This document shows positions 52,153 through 61,007 of a stretch of 64,000 nt of DNA, piece after piece. Source of the DNA: CAYYYG01 sp964591375. GTDB lineage: Bacteria; Patescibacteriota; Microgenomatia; UBA1406; GWC2-37-13. The stretch's first letter is position 1, and the number at the start of each line of letters is the position of its first letter. A program made the translations under genes and the position numbers. The notes under the pieces were generated by a model. It was not told the origin of the DNA. It did no database searches and saw only the letters and a program-made list of their open reading frames with translations. Location of the stretch: positions 1 to 64,000 of the forward strand of contig CAZQAU010000002.1 in NCBI GenBank assembly GCA_964591375.1, written 5' to 3'.

Positions 52153-53802
52153 ATGACGGAAAAATTCACTCAATCAAAATTTTTTGCTAAAATCGGCGAA
52201 ATTGGCGTCCCCACTTTGTCGTGGCTGCTGATCAGTTTTCCGCTGTGGTTTTCACCCTTCCACCCCGCTGTGGTGGCCTATTTTATAATCGCATTTGATC
52301 TCTATTTTTTTTACAAATCACTGACAACTGCCTATTACGCCTCACTTTCCTATAAGAACCTGATTCTGCACAGTAAAATTCCATATAACACCATGATCTC
52401 GGCAGATATGAACGTATTAAAAGCCGTGGAAAGTGATATTAAAAATAGCCCTGTTTCCAGTCACTCGGCAGTTGAATCAGAAATTCAGAAAAAAGCAGTG
52501 ACCGAGATCCATCAACTGGAAAAGTCTACACTTGCGGATGAATACAATACTAAACTGCAAAACACAAAAAATATTCCTCATAAAGCAGAAGATATACGAC
52601 ACTTTCTTATTATCCCCAACTATAAAGAACCTTTGTATAAGCTTGAACAGACAGTAGAGCGAATTACCCAGTCGGATTATCCATTTAAACAAATATTTCT
52701 TGTTCTTGCATTTGAAAAACGAGAAGAAGAAGCGAAAAAAAAGGCTGAAACATTACGCAAAAAATACGGACATTTCTTTAGTGATATTATTGAAGCCTAT
52801 CATGAATTAACGGGACACGAAATACCAGGTAAAGCATCCAATCAGGCATATGCGGCACGGCTGGTGGAAGATTATGTTATTAAACATGGTTGGAGTACAG
52901 AACAGGTGATGATGACAATCTGTGATGCCGATAGTATGCTGCCTGAGAATTATTTTTCTTATCTAACCTACGAATTTTTAGTCGATTCAGACCGTAAATA
53001 TCATTTTTACTGGGCGCCGGTATTTTTATATAACAACTTCTGGCAACTCCCCTTCTTTGTGCGTATCCAGGCAACTCTTTCCTCTATTCTCCGACTCGCC
53101 TTTCTTTCGCAAAAAGACCAGCTCATACACATTTCGACCTATTCTACTAATCTCTGGCTTTTGAAAGAAATTAATTACTGGGACGTGGATATAATTCCTG
53201 AAGACTGGCACATTTATTATCAGGCTTTTTTTAAATTTGGCGAAAAAGTAAAAACCTTACCTTTATATACGGTTATCAACGGCGATGCAGTTTTTTCCGG
53301 TAATTTACTGAAGACATTTTTGAATCGTTATGATCAGGAAAAACGTTGGGCCTGGGGAGTCAGTGATGTTACATATGCATGGGGCAAGTTATTTACAACA
53401 CCACATATCAGAATGCAGGCTAAGTTAAAAAGAATTATTTATCTAGCCGAAACTCATTTATTCTGGCCCACATCATTCTTTATTCTGACAGTAAGCGCCT
53501 CAGTTCCACCATTAGTCAATCCCGTATTTAAACGTACCGTACTAGGTTTTTTATTACCTCAACTTTCCGGCTTGATCTTAACCATGGCTTCCGCTTTGCT
53601 TATTCTCTATATTTATCTGGATATAAAAATTCGTGAGCGCTTAAAAATAAATACTAAAGTTATTTATCTGCCATTGCTTTTCGTTCAATGGTATTTGTTA
53701 CCCATCGTTTCCTTTTTGTTATCTTCACTTCCCGCATTGGAAGCACACACCCGACTGCTTCTGGGTAAAAAAATCACTTATAAAGTAACCGAAAAAGTAT
53801 AA
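52153..53802 (+). CDS. Membrane glycosyltransferase, family 2 type
   Basis: 549 aa. Membrane spans near residues 17-60 precede a cytoplasmic GT-A domain. Candidate catalytic features are FLIIPNYKEPLYKLEQTV, the metal-binding CDADSMLPENY, and IIPEDWHIYYQAFFKFG, which supplies the ED base. Three or four spans follow (about 430-540). The layout resembles processive GT2 enzymes such as cellulose or hyaluronan synthases, but a Q-x-x-R-W motif is not clear. First gene of a plus-strand pair with the GT39-like gene 12 bases downstream. Likely makes an envelope glycan. Confidence 0.7.
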   Translation: MTEKFTQSKFFAKIGEIGVPTLSWLLISFPLWFSPFHPAVVAYFIIAFDLYFFYKSLTTAYYASLSYKNLILHSKIPYNTMISADMNVLKAVESDIKNSPVSSHSAVESEIQKKAVTEIHQLEKSTLADEYNTKLQNTKNIPHKAEDIRHFLIIPNYKEPLYKLEQTVERITQSDYPFKQIFLVLAFEKREEEAKKKAETLRKKYGHFFSDIIEAYHELTGHEIPGKASNQAYAARLVEDYVIKHGWSTEQVMMTICDADSMLPENYFSYLTYEFLVDSDRKYHFYWAPVFLYNNFWQLPFFVRIQATLSSILRLAFLSQKDQLIHISTYSTNLWLLKEINYWDVDIIPEDWHIYYQAFFKFGEKVKTLPLYTVINGDAVFSGNLLKTFLNRYDQEKRWAWGVSDVTYAWGKLFTTPHIRMQAKLKRIIYLAETHLFWPTSFFILTVSASVPPLVNPVFKRTVLGFLLPQLSGLILTMASALLILYIYLDIKIRERLKINTKVIYLPLLFVQWYLLPIVSFLLSSLPALEAHTRLLLGKKITYKVTEKV

Positions 53803-53814
53803 TATTAATATACT

Positions 53815-55146
53815 ATGATGAATTTTTTATTTACGCATACACCTTTGATGTATTTCATTCAAAGTTTTTGGCGTGATGAAGCGTTTTCATATGTATTGGC
53901 TAACAAAAGTATTTTTCAAATTTTATTTTATACTGCCCGTGATTTTAATCCTCCTTTTTATTACATTCTTCTTCATGTATGGATGATACTATTTGGACAT
54001 TCAGAAATTGCTATACGTACGCTCTCGCTTATATTTTTTTGGGGGACAATTTATATTGCCTTTGATTTTATGCATTTTGTATTAAAAATAAGCTACAAAC
54101 GTGCTGTTCCTTATATGTTACTGATGATTCTTAATCCAATTGTTCTGTACTATGGTTTCGAAGGCCGTATGTATTCCATGATTGCTTTTTTTGCTGCATT
54201 ATCTTATTTTGCTCTTCACACTAATCGAAAAAAACTTCATCTTTTAGCACTTATTCTTGGAATATTTACCCATTATTTCATGGTATTTATATTTATTTCG
54301 CAGATAGTATTTTTGCTTATAACTAAGAAAAAAAATGAATCATTCGTCAGTGTTTTTAAAAATTATCTTATATCTGGCTTTGTCTTTCTGCCCTGGTTAT
54401 TGTATGTTTTCTTTCAAAAAACAGGTTCTAGCGGATCATTTTGGATTCCCGCTATGGAAATAAAAAATATACTAATCATACCGGGAATTATGTATACCGG
54501 TATGGAACCATTTCTCGATTATTTTCTGGAAAAAAAAGCTATTTATACATTTTCAATGGTTGCGTTATCACTCATAATAGTTGGTATCAGCGCAATTGGT
54601 TATATAAAAATTAATAAAACTGACATAAAAAAAAGAACTCTATTCATATCATTACTTATATGGGCTTTACTACCGCCCCTTTTCACATATATAGTTTCCT
54701 TTGCTAAACCAATCTTTCTGCCCCGATATTTAATAGCCTCTTCAGTCGGTATGCTACTGCTGATTGCCTATTCACTTGAACATATAGAGCAAAAAGCTAA
54801 GCTTATTCTCGCCACTGTACTTGTATTACTTACACTACATCATCTTAGACTACAGATTGTCTATCGAAAAAAAGTTAATATTTCCCGTACTTTTCAGGAA
54901 ATAAATGATTTAGCCCGTAAAAATGATGTCGTGTATGTTACGAGCGATCTGGATTTCTTTACTGCCCAATATTATTTTGGTGATAACCGTGTATATATTT
55001 ACAATAAAAAATATAAGGAAATACCAGATTATGTAGGCAAAACACTTATTCCAGAAGAAAAAATCACCACTGCGCTTCCGTATTATCCGCAAAAAGCGTT
55101 CATTATCGACGGTCAGGGTAATTATGATATTACTGCTGCATATTAA
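53815..55146 (+). CDS. GT39-like membrane glycosyltransferase
   Basis: 443 aa, about 11 membrane spans, PMT/ArnT superfamily. The first loop has the acidic motif FWRDEAFSYVLA (about residues 19-30), followed by FNPPFYYILLHVW, typical of the family. Uses a polyprenyl-phosphate sugar on the outer face. A TATAAT overlapping the stop of the upstream gene lies 11 bases before the ATG. The 3' end overlaps the convergent CofE-like gene by four bases. Confidence 0.78.
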   Translation: MMNFLFTHTPLMYFIQSFWRDEAFSYVLANKSIFQILFYTARDFNPPFYYILLHVWMILFGHSEIAIRTLSLIFFWGTIYIAFDFMHFVLKISYKRAVPYMLLMILNPIVLYYGFEGRMYSMIAFFAALSYFALHTNRKKLHLLALILGIFTHYFMVFIFISQIVFLLITKKKNESFVSVFKNYLISGFVFLPWLLYVFFQKTGSSGSFWIPAMEIKNILIIPGIMYTGMEPFLDYFLEKKAIYTFSMVALSLIIVGISAIGYIKINKTDIKKRTLFISLLIWALLPPLFTYIVSFAKPIFLPRYLIASSVGMLLLIAYSLEHIEQKAKLILATVLVLLTLHHLRLQIVYRKKVNISRTFQEINDLARKNDVVYVTSDLDFFTAQYYFGDNRVYIYNKKYKEIPDYVGKTLIPEEKITTALPYYPQKAFIIDGQGNYDITAAY

Positions 55147-55868
55147 GATTGATTTTCTTTTGTTTTTTTCCGGTTAAAATGACTGTATAAAGCATTATAC
55201 ATATCATCTTCCCCTTCAACGAAAAATTCCTTTTCATATGTCTTTTCAGAAAACTCTAGGAATTCAATTCCTCGGGCGATCACAACGGGAGTCAAATGAT
55301 GTTTCTGAGCAGATTCTCCCAAATATATACCAGCCATTGCTGCAACTGCATCTACCACGTTCGATGTCCATCCTTTTAAAGTTTTGGAATCATGCCATGT
55401 AATAAGCGGACTAATGCCATGGTATCCCACCGCATAACATAGTACACCACGACGTAACGGCGTCGAATGACTATCTGTGATTATTACGCCCAGTCGAGAA
55501 ATCTTATGCTTAGTTTTTAAGTAATGATGTATTTCCTTAGCTATCTGATTAGGTTTTTGCGGAAGCAGCACGTAGTATCCATGAAAAGGATCAATCCCTG
55601 CATTGATAGCTAAAGCATGATTGATTACCGTTATATTTCTACCAGCTTTCTTCTTATCTGACAAAAAGTACTGAGATTCTTCAATAACTAGCTCTTCTTT
55701 ATTCGCTATATCACGCTTGATGCATCTCCCCTGATGAATACTAACAATTTTTGAAGTAATAATAATGATGTCGTTTTCTTCTATGGTGATTAAAGATTGA
55801 TCAAGTACACTGAATAAATCATCTTTAGGTGGTTCCATTTCGCGTGTTTTTATAGGAATAAATTTCAT
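55143..55868 (-). CDS. CofE-like (F420:glutamate ligase domain) protein
   Basis: 241 aa matching the F420-0:gamma-glutamyl ligase fold. It has IITSKIVSIHQGRCI, NAGIDPFHGYYVLLPQ, IITDSHSTPLRRGVLCYAVGYHGI and NVVDAVAAMAGIYLGE. In archaea and actinobacteria CofE adds glutamates to F420, but a CPR cell is not expected to make F420. The real acceptor is likely another carboxylate compound. No F420 genes are in the window. It is a lone minus-strand gene among plus-strand genes. Confidence 0.8.
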   Translation of the reverse strand: MKFIPIKTREMEPPKDDLFSVLDQSLITIEENDIIIITSKIVSIHQGRCIKRDIANKEELVIEESQYFLSDKKKAGRNITVINHALAINAGIDPFHGYYVLLPQKPNQIAKEIHHYLKTKHKISRLGVIITDSHSTPLRRGVLCYAVGYHGISPLITWHDSKTLKGWTSNVVDAVAAMAGIYLGESAQKHHLTPVVIARGIEFLEFSEKTYEKEFFVEGEDDMYNALYSHFNRKKTKENQS

Positions 55869-55935
55869 AATCTAAATGTTTTAAACTATTATCTTTCTGA
55901 AAAAGAATGATACATTATATAGTATTGTGTATGTC

Positions 55936-55964
55936 TTGATTTTTGTATTTCGAATTGTTATCTT
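55936..55964 (+). promoter_or_regulatory. Promoter of glyA, leaderless start
   Basis: -35 TTGATT (55936-55941), a 17-base spacer, and -10 TATCTT (55959-55964) preceded by TG-T, then six bases to the ATG at 55971. Confidence 0.65.
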
Positions 55965-55970
55965 GTTCTC

Positions 55971-57302
55971 ATGCAATTTCTTAAGAAAACAGACCCGGAT
56001 TTATATAATCTAATTAAACGAGAAGAAAAGAGACAAGAGAATACGTTAATGATGATACCTTCTGAGAATATTACATCAAAGGCAGTGGAAGAAGCAGTTG
56101 GTTCTGTTTTAGGTAATAAATATGCTGAAGGTTATCCATATAAACGCTACTACCAAGGTCAGGAAGTAGTCGATCAGGTAGAAGATCTTGTCCGTGAAAG
56201 AGCAAAAAAATTATTTGGTGTCGAAGCAGTGAATGTTCAGCCACTATCTGGTTCTCCTGCAAATTTCGCCGTATATAATGCACTCCTTGAGCCTGGTGAT
56301 ACTCTGATGGGATTAGCTCTTAGTGCTGGTGGACATCTTACTCATGGAGCAGCTATGTCGGCAAGTAGTCGTTATTTTAAATCTGTACCCTATGGTGTAA
56401 AAATGGATGGATGGCTCGATTATGAAGAGATTGCGCGTATTGCTAAAAATGAAAAACCCAAAATAATAGTAGCCGGCACCACCGCTTATGCACGCTTACT
56501 GGACTGGAAAAAATTTTCCGAAATAGCTGAAAGTGTAGGAGCGTATCTCATGGCTGACATTGCTCATATAGCAGGCCTTGTTGCCACAGGTACTTACCCC
56601 TCACCTGTGCCTTACGTACATATCGTAACAACAACCACTCATAAAACATTAAGAGGCCCACGAGGAGCGATGATTATGACCACCGCTAAAGGTCTGAAAA
56701 AAGATCCGGAACTCCCACAAAAGATTGATAAATCAATCATTCCCGGATTACAAGGTGGCCCCCACTTAAACACAATTGCCGGGATTGGCGTCGCTCTTAA
56801 AGAGGCTACTAAAAAAAGTTATATTTCCTACTGTGAACAGATAATACAAAATGCAAAAGTGCTCGCGGATGACCTATCATCATATGGATATAACCTTGTT
56901 ACAGGAGGTACTGATTCACATTTGCTGCTTATGGATTTGAGAAATAAAGAACTCTTGGGAAATACAGCAGCTGAAGCATTGGAAACTGTTGGTATTATTC
57001 TTAACCGAAATGGAGTTCCATATGATCCTAATCCTCCATTCTATCCATCAGGTATCAGACTAGGAACGCCAGGCGTGACAAGTCGTGGTATGAAAGAAAA
57101 GGAAATGAAAGTAATAGCAAAGTATATTCATGAAGTTCTTCACGATATCGCCGAAACTAAACGAAAACTAGAAATTAGCTTTACTGCCGAAAAAAAACGG
57201 GAGTTTAGAAATAAAATCATTACAGAGACAAAAAGTCTTGGTAATATTCAGCTGGAGATCAAAAAGTTGTGTAAACGCTTCCCTATCAAAAACTCCTATT
57301 AA
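55971..57302 (+). CDS. glyA: Serine hydroxymethyltransferase
   Basis: PLP enzyme converting serine and tetrahydrofolate to glycine and methylene-tetrahydrofolate. 443 aa with the PLP lysine K225 in TTTTHKTLRGPRG, plus MIPSENITSKAV, NKYAEGYPYKRYYQG, HLTHGAAMS and the PFYPSGIRLGTPGVTSRG block. One of few one-carbon genes seen in this window. The first gene of a plus-strand run. Confidence 0.95.
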   Translation: MQFLKKTDPDLYNLIKREEKRQENTLMMIPSENITSKAVEEAVGSVLGNKYAEGYPYKRYYQGQEVVDQVEDLVRERAKKLFGVEAVNVQPLSGSPANFAVYNALLEPGDTLMGLALSAGGHLTHGAAMSASSRYFKSVPYGVKMDGWLDYEEIARIAKNEKPKIIVAGTTAYARLLDWKKFSEIAESVGAYLMADIAHIAGLVATGTYPSPVPYVHIVTTTTHKTLRGPRGAMIMTTAKGLKKDPELPQKIDKSIIPGLQGGPHLNTIAGIGVALKEATKKSYISYCEQIIQNAKVLADDLSSYGYNLVTGGTDSHLLLMDLRNKELLGNTAAEALETVGIILNRNGVPYDPNPPFYPSGIRLGTPGVTSRGMKEKEMKVIAKYIHEVLHDIAETKRKLEISFTAEKKREFRNKIITETKSLGNIQLEIKKLCKRFPIKNSY

Positions 57303-57308
57303 GTCGGG

Positions 57309-57314
57309 TATAAT
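57309..57314 (+). promoter_or_regulatory. Consensus -10 box in a palindrome, leaderless start
   Basis: TATAAT lies within the palindrome GGTATAATATACC, seven bases after the glyA stop and exactly six bases before the ATG at 57321. Confidence 0.55.
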
Positions 57315-57320
57315 ATACCT

Positions 57321-57626
57321 ATGATTTACGCTTTATTGCTTTCTGATCTTTTAATGGCGGCAAGCTTTGCGTTTAAATTTTCCTATTTGCCTCCTCAGAT
57401 CCCATTATTATATTCTCAACAATGGGGAGAAGATCAGTTGGTCGATTATTGGTTTATTTTTATTATTCCATTTTTGCTGCACTTATTCATATTTCTCAAT
57501 ATTTATATATACAACAAAATTTTTTTACCTAATCAACTGATAAAACATATTGTCGATACAACTAATTGGTTTTTTATTGCACTATTTACTTTAATTTTTT
57601 TAAAAATAATTTTTCTGATTACATAA
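57321..57626 (+). CDS. Small polytopic membrane protein, unknown function
   Basis: 101 aa with three hydrophobic segments (about 1-18, 45-65 and 82-100). The segment LPPQIPLLYSQQWGEDQL recalls the DUF1648-type motif of small membrane proteins, but I would not assign it. The stop is followed directly by the ATG of the wecA-like gene, so they are coupled. Confidence 0.6.
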   Translation: MIYALLLSDLLMAASFAFKFSYLPPQIPLLYSQQWGEDQLVDYWFIFIIPFLLHLFIFLNIYIYNKIFLPNQLIKHIVDTTNWFFIALFTLIFLKIIFLIT

Positions 57627-58688
57627 ATGCAAATACTAATTTTTATATTTGCCGCCATAGTTTCTTATCTCTTAACGCCTCCAACTATTAAACTGGCAAA
57701 ACGCCTCCAACTGGTAACCGATAAAAGGAAACGAAGTCATCCCGCTCATACGCACGTAGGCATCATTCCGCGAGGCGGTGGCGCTCCAATATTTGCCGCA
57801 ATTCTCTTGAGTGTAATTATCTTTATCCCTCTTAATAAAATACTTATTGGTATTCTTATTTCCAGTTTCATGCTCTTAATTGTCGGCCTTATAGATGATC
57901 ATTCAGATACTTCACCCTATGTCCGTTTCTTGTTGAATATTCTTATCTCAGCACTGATAGTTTCGTTCGGATTAGGAATTCCCTATATTTCTAATCCATT
58001 TGGTGGTGTAATCAGACTTGATCAGTGGAAAATAGCATTTGATTTTTTTGGTAAGCATCGTATTCTCATATTAGCTGATACGCTTGCAGTCCTATGGCTA
58101 GTATGGACTATGAATATGGTGAATTGGAGTAAAGGAGTTGACGGACAACTTCCTGGATTTGTCGCCATTACAGGTATATTCTTAGGGCTGTTATCTCAAC
58201 GCTTTACAGCACATGACATTAGTGTTAATACAGTAGTAATGATTTCATTTGCGGTTGGTGGTGCTTATCTAGGATTTCTGCCCTATAATTTCTATCCCCA
58301 AAAAATCATGCCTGGATATGGTGGTGGTGCTTTAGCAGGTTTTTTACTAGGAATTTTATCAATACTTTCATTTGGAAAATTAGGTACCGCCGTGCTGATT
58401 TTATCGATGCCAATGATAGATGCAATTTATACTATTTTTAGAAGAATTAAAGAAAAAAAATCACCTTTTAAAGCAGATTGGGGTCACTTCCATCATCGTT
58501 TAATGGAAATAGGCTGGGGAAAAAGACGTATCGCCGTGTTTTACTGGATTATATCTTTTATTCTAGGTGTTTCAAGTATGTTCCTTGATGGACCAAAAAA
58601 AGTAATTGCCTTTATCACTGTCGCCTTATTAATTTTGGTATTTATGGTTATTATTGAAAAAATGAAGGAACAAAAACTGAACATATGA
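57627..58688 (+). CDS. WecA/MraY-type phospho-sugar transferase
   Basis: Moves a HexNAc-1-phosphate from UDP onto undecaprenyl phosphate. 353 aa, about ten spans. Family motifs: GIIPRGGGAPIF, the Asp pair in VGLIDDHSDTSP, NMVNWSKGVDGQLPG, MPMIDAIYTIFRR, and the late His motif DWGHFHHRLMEIGW, which places it nearer WecA/TagO than MraY. Starts wall-glycan synthesis. Overlaps miaB by four bases. Confidence 0.88.
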   Translation: MQILIFIFAAIVSYLLTPPTIKLAKRLQLVTDKRKRSHPAHTHVGIIPRGGGAPIFAAILLSVIIFIPLNKILIGILISSFMLLIVGLIDDHSDTSPYVRFLLNILISALIVSFGLGIPYISNPFGGVIRLDQWKIAFDFFGKHRILILADTLAVLWLVWTMNMVNWSKGVDGQLPGFVAITGIFLGLLSQRFTAHDISVNTVVMISFAVGGAYLGFLPYNFYPQKIMPGYGGGALAGFLLGILSILSFGKLGTAVLILSMPMIDAIYTIFRRIKEKKSPFKADWGHFHHRLMEIGWGKRRIAVFYWIISFILGVSSMFLDGPKKVIAFITVALLILVFMVIIEKMKEQKLNI

Positions 58689-59941
58689 AATACTTTATAA
58701 AAACATTTGGATGTCAGCAAAATATAGCCGATTCAGAGCGGGTAGCATCGGCTTTTCATGCCCGAGGCATATCACCTGCCACAGATTATGAGGATGCAAA
58801 TTATGTAATCATCAACACATGTATGGTTCGCCAGCAGGCCGAAAATAGAGTATATGGACTCGTCAATAATTTAGCGAAAATTAAAGATAAAAAACTTAAA
58901 AAAAATGAACACTACAAAATTATCGTAACTGGATGTATGGTGGGACTCGCTTTCCGAGACAAAACAGGCAAATATTTAGAACGAATACGTACCATAATGC
59001 CTGAAGTAGATGAATTCATGCCTATTGAAGAAATTGGATTTGATAATCAACCAATACGTCAAATAGGATTAAACGCTTGGGTTCCTATTTCAAATGGATG
59101 TAATAATTTTTGTACATTTTGTGTCGTACCGTTTACAAGAGGTCGCGAAATTAGTCGTCCGTATGAAGATATTATTAATGAGTGTCTTCACTTAAGAGCT
59201 CGGGGATATGAAAGCGTTACCTTACTGGGACAAAATGTTAATTCATATGGAGCTGATTTAATTGTTGGTGAAAAAAACATTCAGGTAATGCGAGATATAG
59301 ACAAAACATATTTTGAAAAAAATACAGAAGAAACCGAAGAAAATATTAAAAAATTTAATTTTAATGGAAAAGAACTAAAACCTATTTATGTAAAGCATTT
59401 AGGCCGACATAGAATACCAACCTTATTTCCTTATCTTTTGGAAACAATCGCGTTAATGGGGTTTAAAAATGTAGATTTCATGTCATCAAACCCTTGGGAT
59501 TTTTCCGATGAACTTATCGAAGTTATTGCACGAAACAAAAACATTACTCGATTGATCCATTTACCCGTTCAATCTGGTGATAATGTGGTTCTGAAACGCA
59601 TGAACAGATGGTATACTCGTGAACAATATATCGATATTGTAAATAAAATGAGAAGTAAAGTGCCTGAAATTAAATTTTCGACAGATATTATCGTAGGTTT
59701 TTGTGGTGAAACAGAGGAAGAATTTGAAAATACAGCAAAACTTGCCAAAGAAGTTGGATTTGAAAAGGCATATATAGCAATGTATACACCTCGTCCAATG
59801 ACGGCTGCAACAAAAGTATTTGTCGATGACATACCTCACGATATTAAGAAACGCCGATGGCAAACATTAGAAGATCTAATTAACAAACCATTTCTAGAAC
59901 GATTACTAACTAAACAAAATATTCTATCACCTGCCGTGTAA
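58685..59941 (+). CDS. miaB: tRNA methylthiotransferase MiaB (without TRAM domain)
   Basis: Radical-SAM enzyme adding a methylthio group to i6A37 of tRNA. The N-terminal domain has three Cys in KTFGCQQN, NTCMVRQQ and VTGCMVG for the auxiliary cluster; the radical SAM cluster is CNNFCTFC. At 418 aa it ends shortly after the SAM domain, so the usual C-terminal TRAM RNA-binding domain is absent. A charged insertion of about 50 residues (about 195-245) interrupts the SAM barrel. Confidence 0.88.
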   Translation: MKYFIKTFGCQQNIADSERVASAFHARGISPATDYEDANYVIINTCMVRQQAENRVYGLVNNLAKIKDKKLKKNEHYKIIVTGCMVGLAFRDKTGKYLERIRTIMPEVDEFMPIEEIGFDNQPIRQIGLNAWVPISNGCNNFCTFCVVPFTRGREISRPYEDIINECLHLRARGYESVTLLGQNVNSYGADLIVGEKNIQVMRDIDKTYFEKNTEETEENIKKFNFNGKELKPIYVKHLGRHRIPTLFPYLLETIALMGFKNVDFMSSNPWDFSDELIEVIARNKNITRLIHLPVQSGDNVVLKRMNRWYTREQYIDIVNKMRSKVPEIKFSTDIIVGFCGETEEEFENTAKLAKEVGFEKAYIAMYTPRPMTAATKVFVDDIPHDIKKRRWQTLEDLINKPFLERLLTKQNILSPAV

Positions 59942-59987
59942 ACTGAGTCAAATCAGGGATTTTTATCATTAAAAATTTAATATATAT

Positions 59988-61001
59988 ATGAAAATTTTAG
60001 TAACTGGAGGAGCCGGATTTATAGGATCTAATTTTATTCTCTATTGGATGAAGAAATATCCACATGATCAAGTAGTAAATTTCGATAAATTAACATATGC
60101 TGGAAATTTAGAAAATCTGCAGTCCGTACAGAATAATTCCAATTATTCCTTTATTCAGGGGGACATCTGTGATAGTCAGGCCGTAGATCATGCTATGAAA
60201 GAAATTGATACCGTCGTACATTTTGCCGCTGAATCACATGTCGATCGTTCTATTATGGATCCGCAGACATTCGTGCGTACCAATGTTTTAGGCACAGCGG
60301 TCCTTCTTGATGCCGCATTGAAATATAAAGTAAAACGATTTCACCATATTGGCACAGATGAAGTATTTGGTGCTTTACCTTTAAACTCAGAAGAAAAATT
60401 TAATGAAAAAACAAATTATAATCCACGTAGCCCTTATGCTGCTTCCAAAGCTGGTTCGGATCATTTAGTACGTGCGTATCATATAACTTATGGACTGCCA
60501 ATAACAGTTTCCAACTGTGCAAATAATTTCGGCCCTTATATGTTTCCAGAAAAACTGATTCCACTCGTAATTACAAATATACTCGAAGGAAAAAAAGTGC
60601 CCGTATATGGTGATGGGTTATATGTCCGTGATTGGCTCTATGTAGAAGATCATTGTACTGCAATTGATGCAATTCTTACTAAAGGAAAAATCGGTGAAAC
60701 ATATTTTGTCGGATCGATGCATGAAGATATACCTAATATCGATGTAATAAAAAGAATTTTAAAACTCATGGGCAAAGATGAATCACTCATTGAATACGTA
60801 AAAGACAGACCTGGTCACGATCGCAGATACGCCATTGACTGGAGCAAAATTCATAATGAGCTTGGTTGGTCACCTGCCTTTGATTTCGATGAGAATTTAA
60901 AAAAGACTGTTGACTGGTATACGAATAATCAAGAATGGTGGAAAAAAATAAAGTCAGGTGAATACAGGAAATATTACGATAGACAATACAATAACAAATG
61001 A
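59988..61001 (+). CDS. rfbB: dTDP-glucose 4,6-dehydratase
   Basis: Second step toward dTDP-rhamnose and related sugars. 337 aa Rossmann protein with GGAGFIGSNF (7-16), HFAAESHVDRSI, the catalytic HIGTDEVFG, SPYAASKAGSDHL (YxxxK) and NNFGPYMFPEKLIP. The rest of the rhamnose pathway is not in the window. The WbbL-like GT2 at 25102 could be a user. Confidence 0.93.
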   Translation: MKILVTGGAGFIGSNFILYWMKKYPHDQVVNFDKLTYAGNLENLQSVQNNSNYSFIQGDICDSQAVDHAMKEIDTVVHFAAESHVDRSIMDPQTFVRTNVLGTAVLLDAALKYKVKRFHHIGTDEVFGALPLNSEEKFNEKTNYNPRSPYAASKAGSDHLVRAYHITYGLPITVSNCANNFGPYMFPEKLIPLVITNILEGKKVPVYGDGLYVRDWLYVEDHCTAIDAILTKGKIGETYFVGSMHEDIPNIDVIKRILKLMGKDESLIEYVKDRPGHDRRYAIDWSKIHNELGWSPAFDFDENLKKTVDWYTNNQEWWKKIKSGEYRKYYDRQYNNK

Positions 61002-61007
61002 TTGTAT

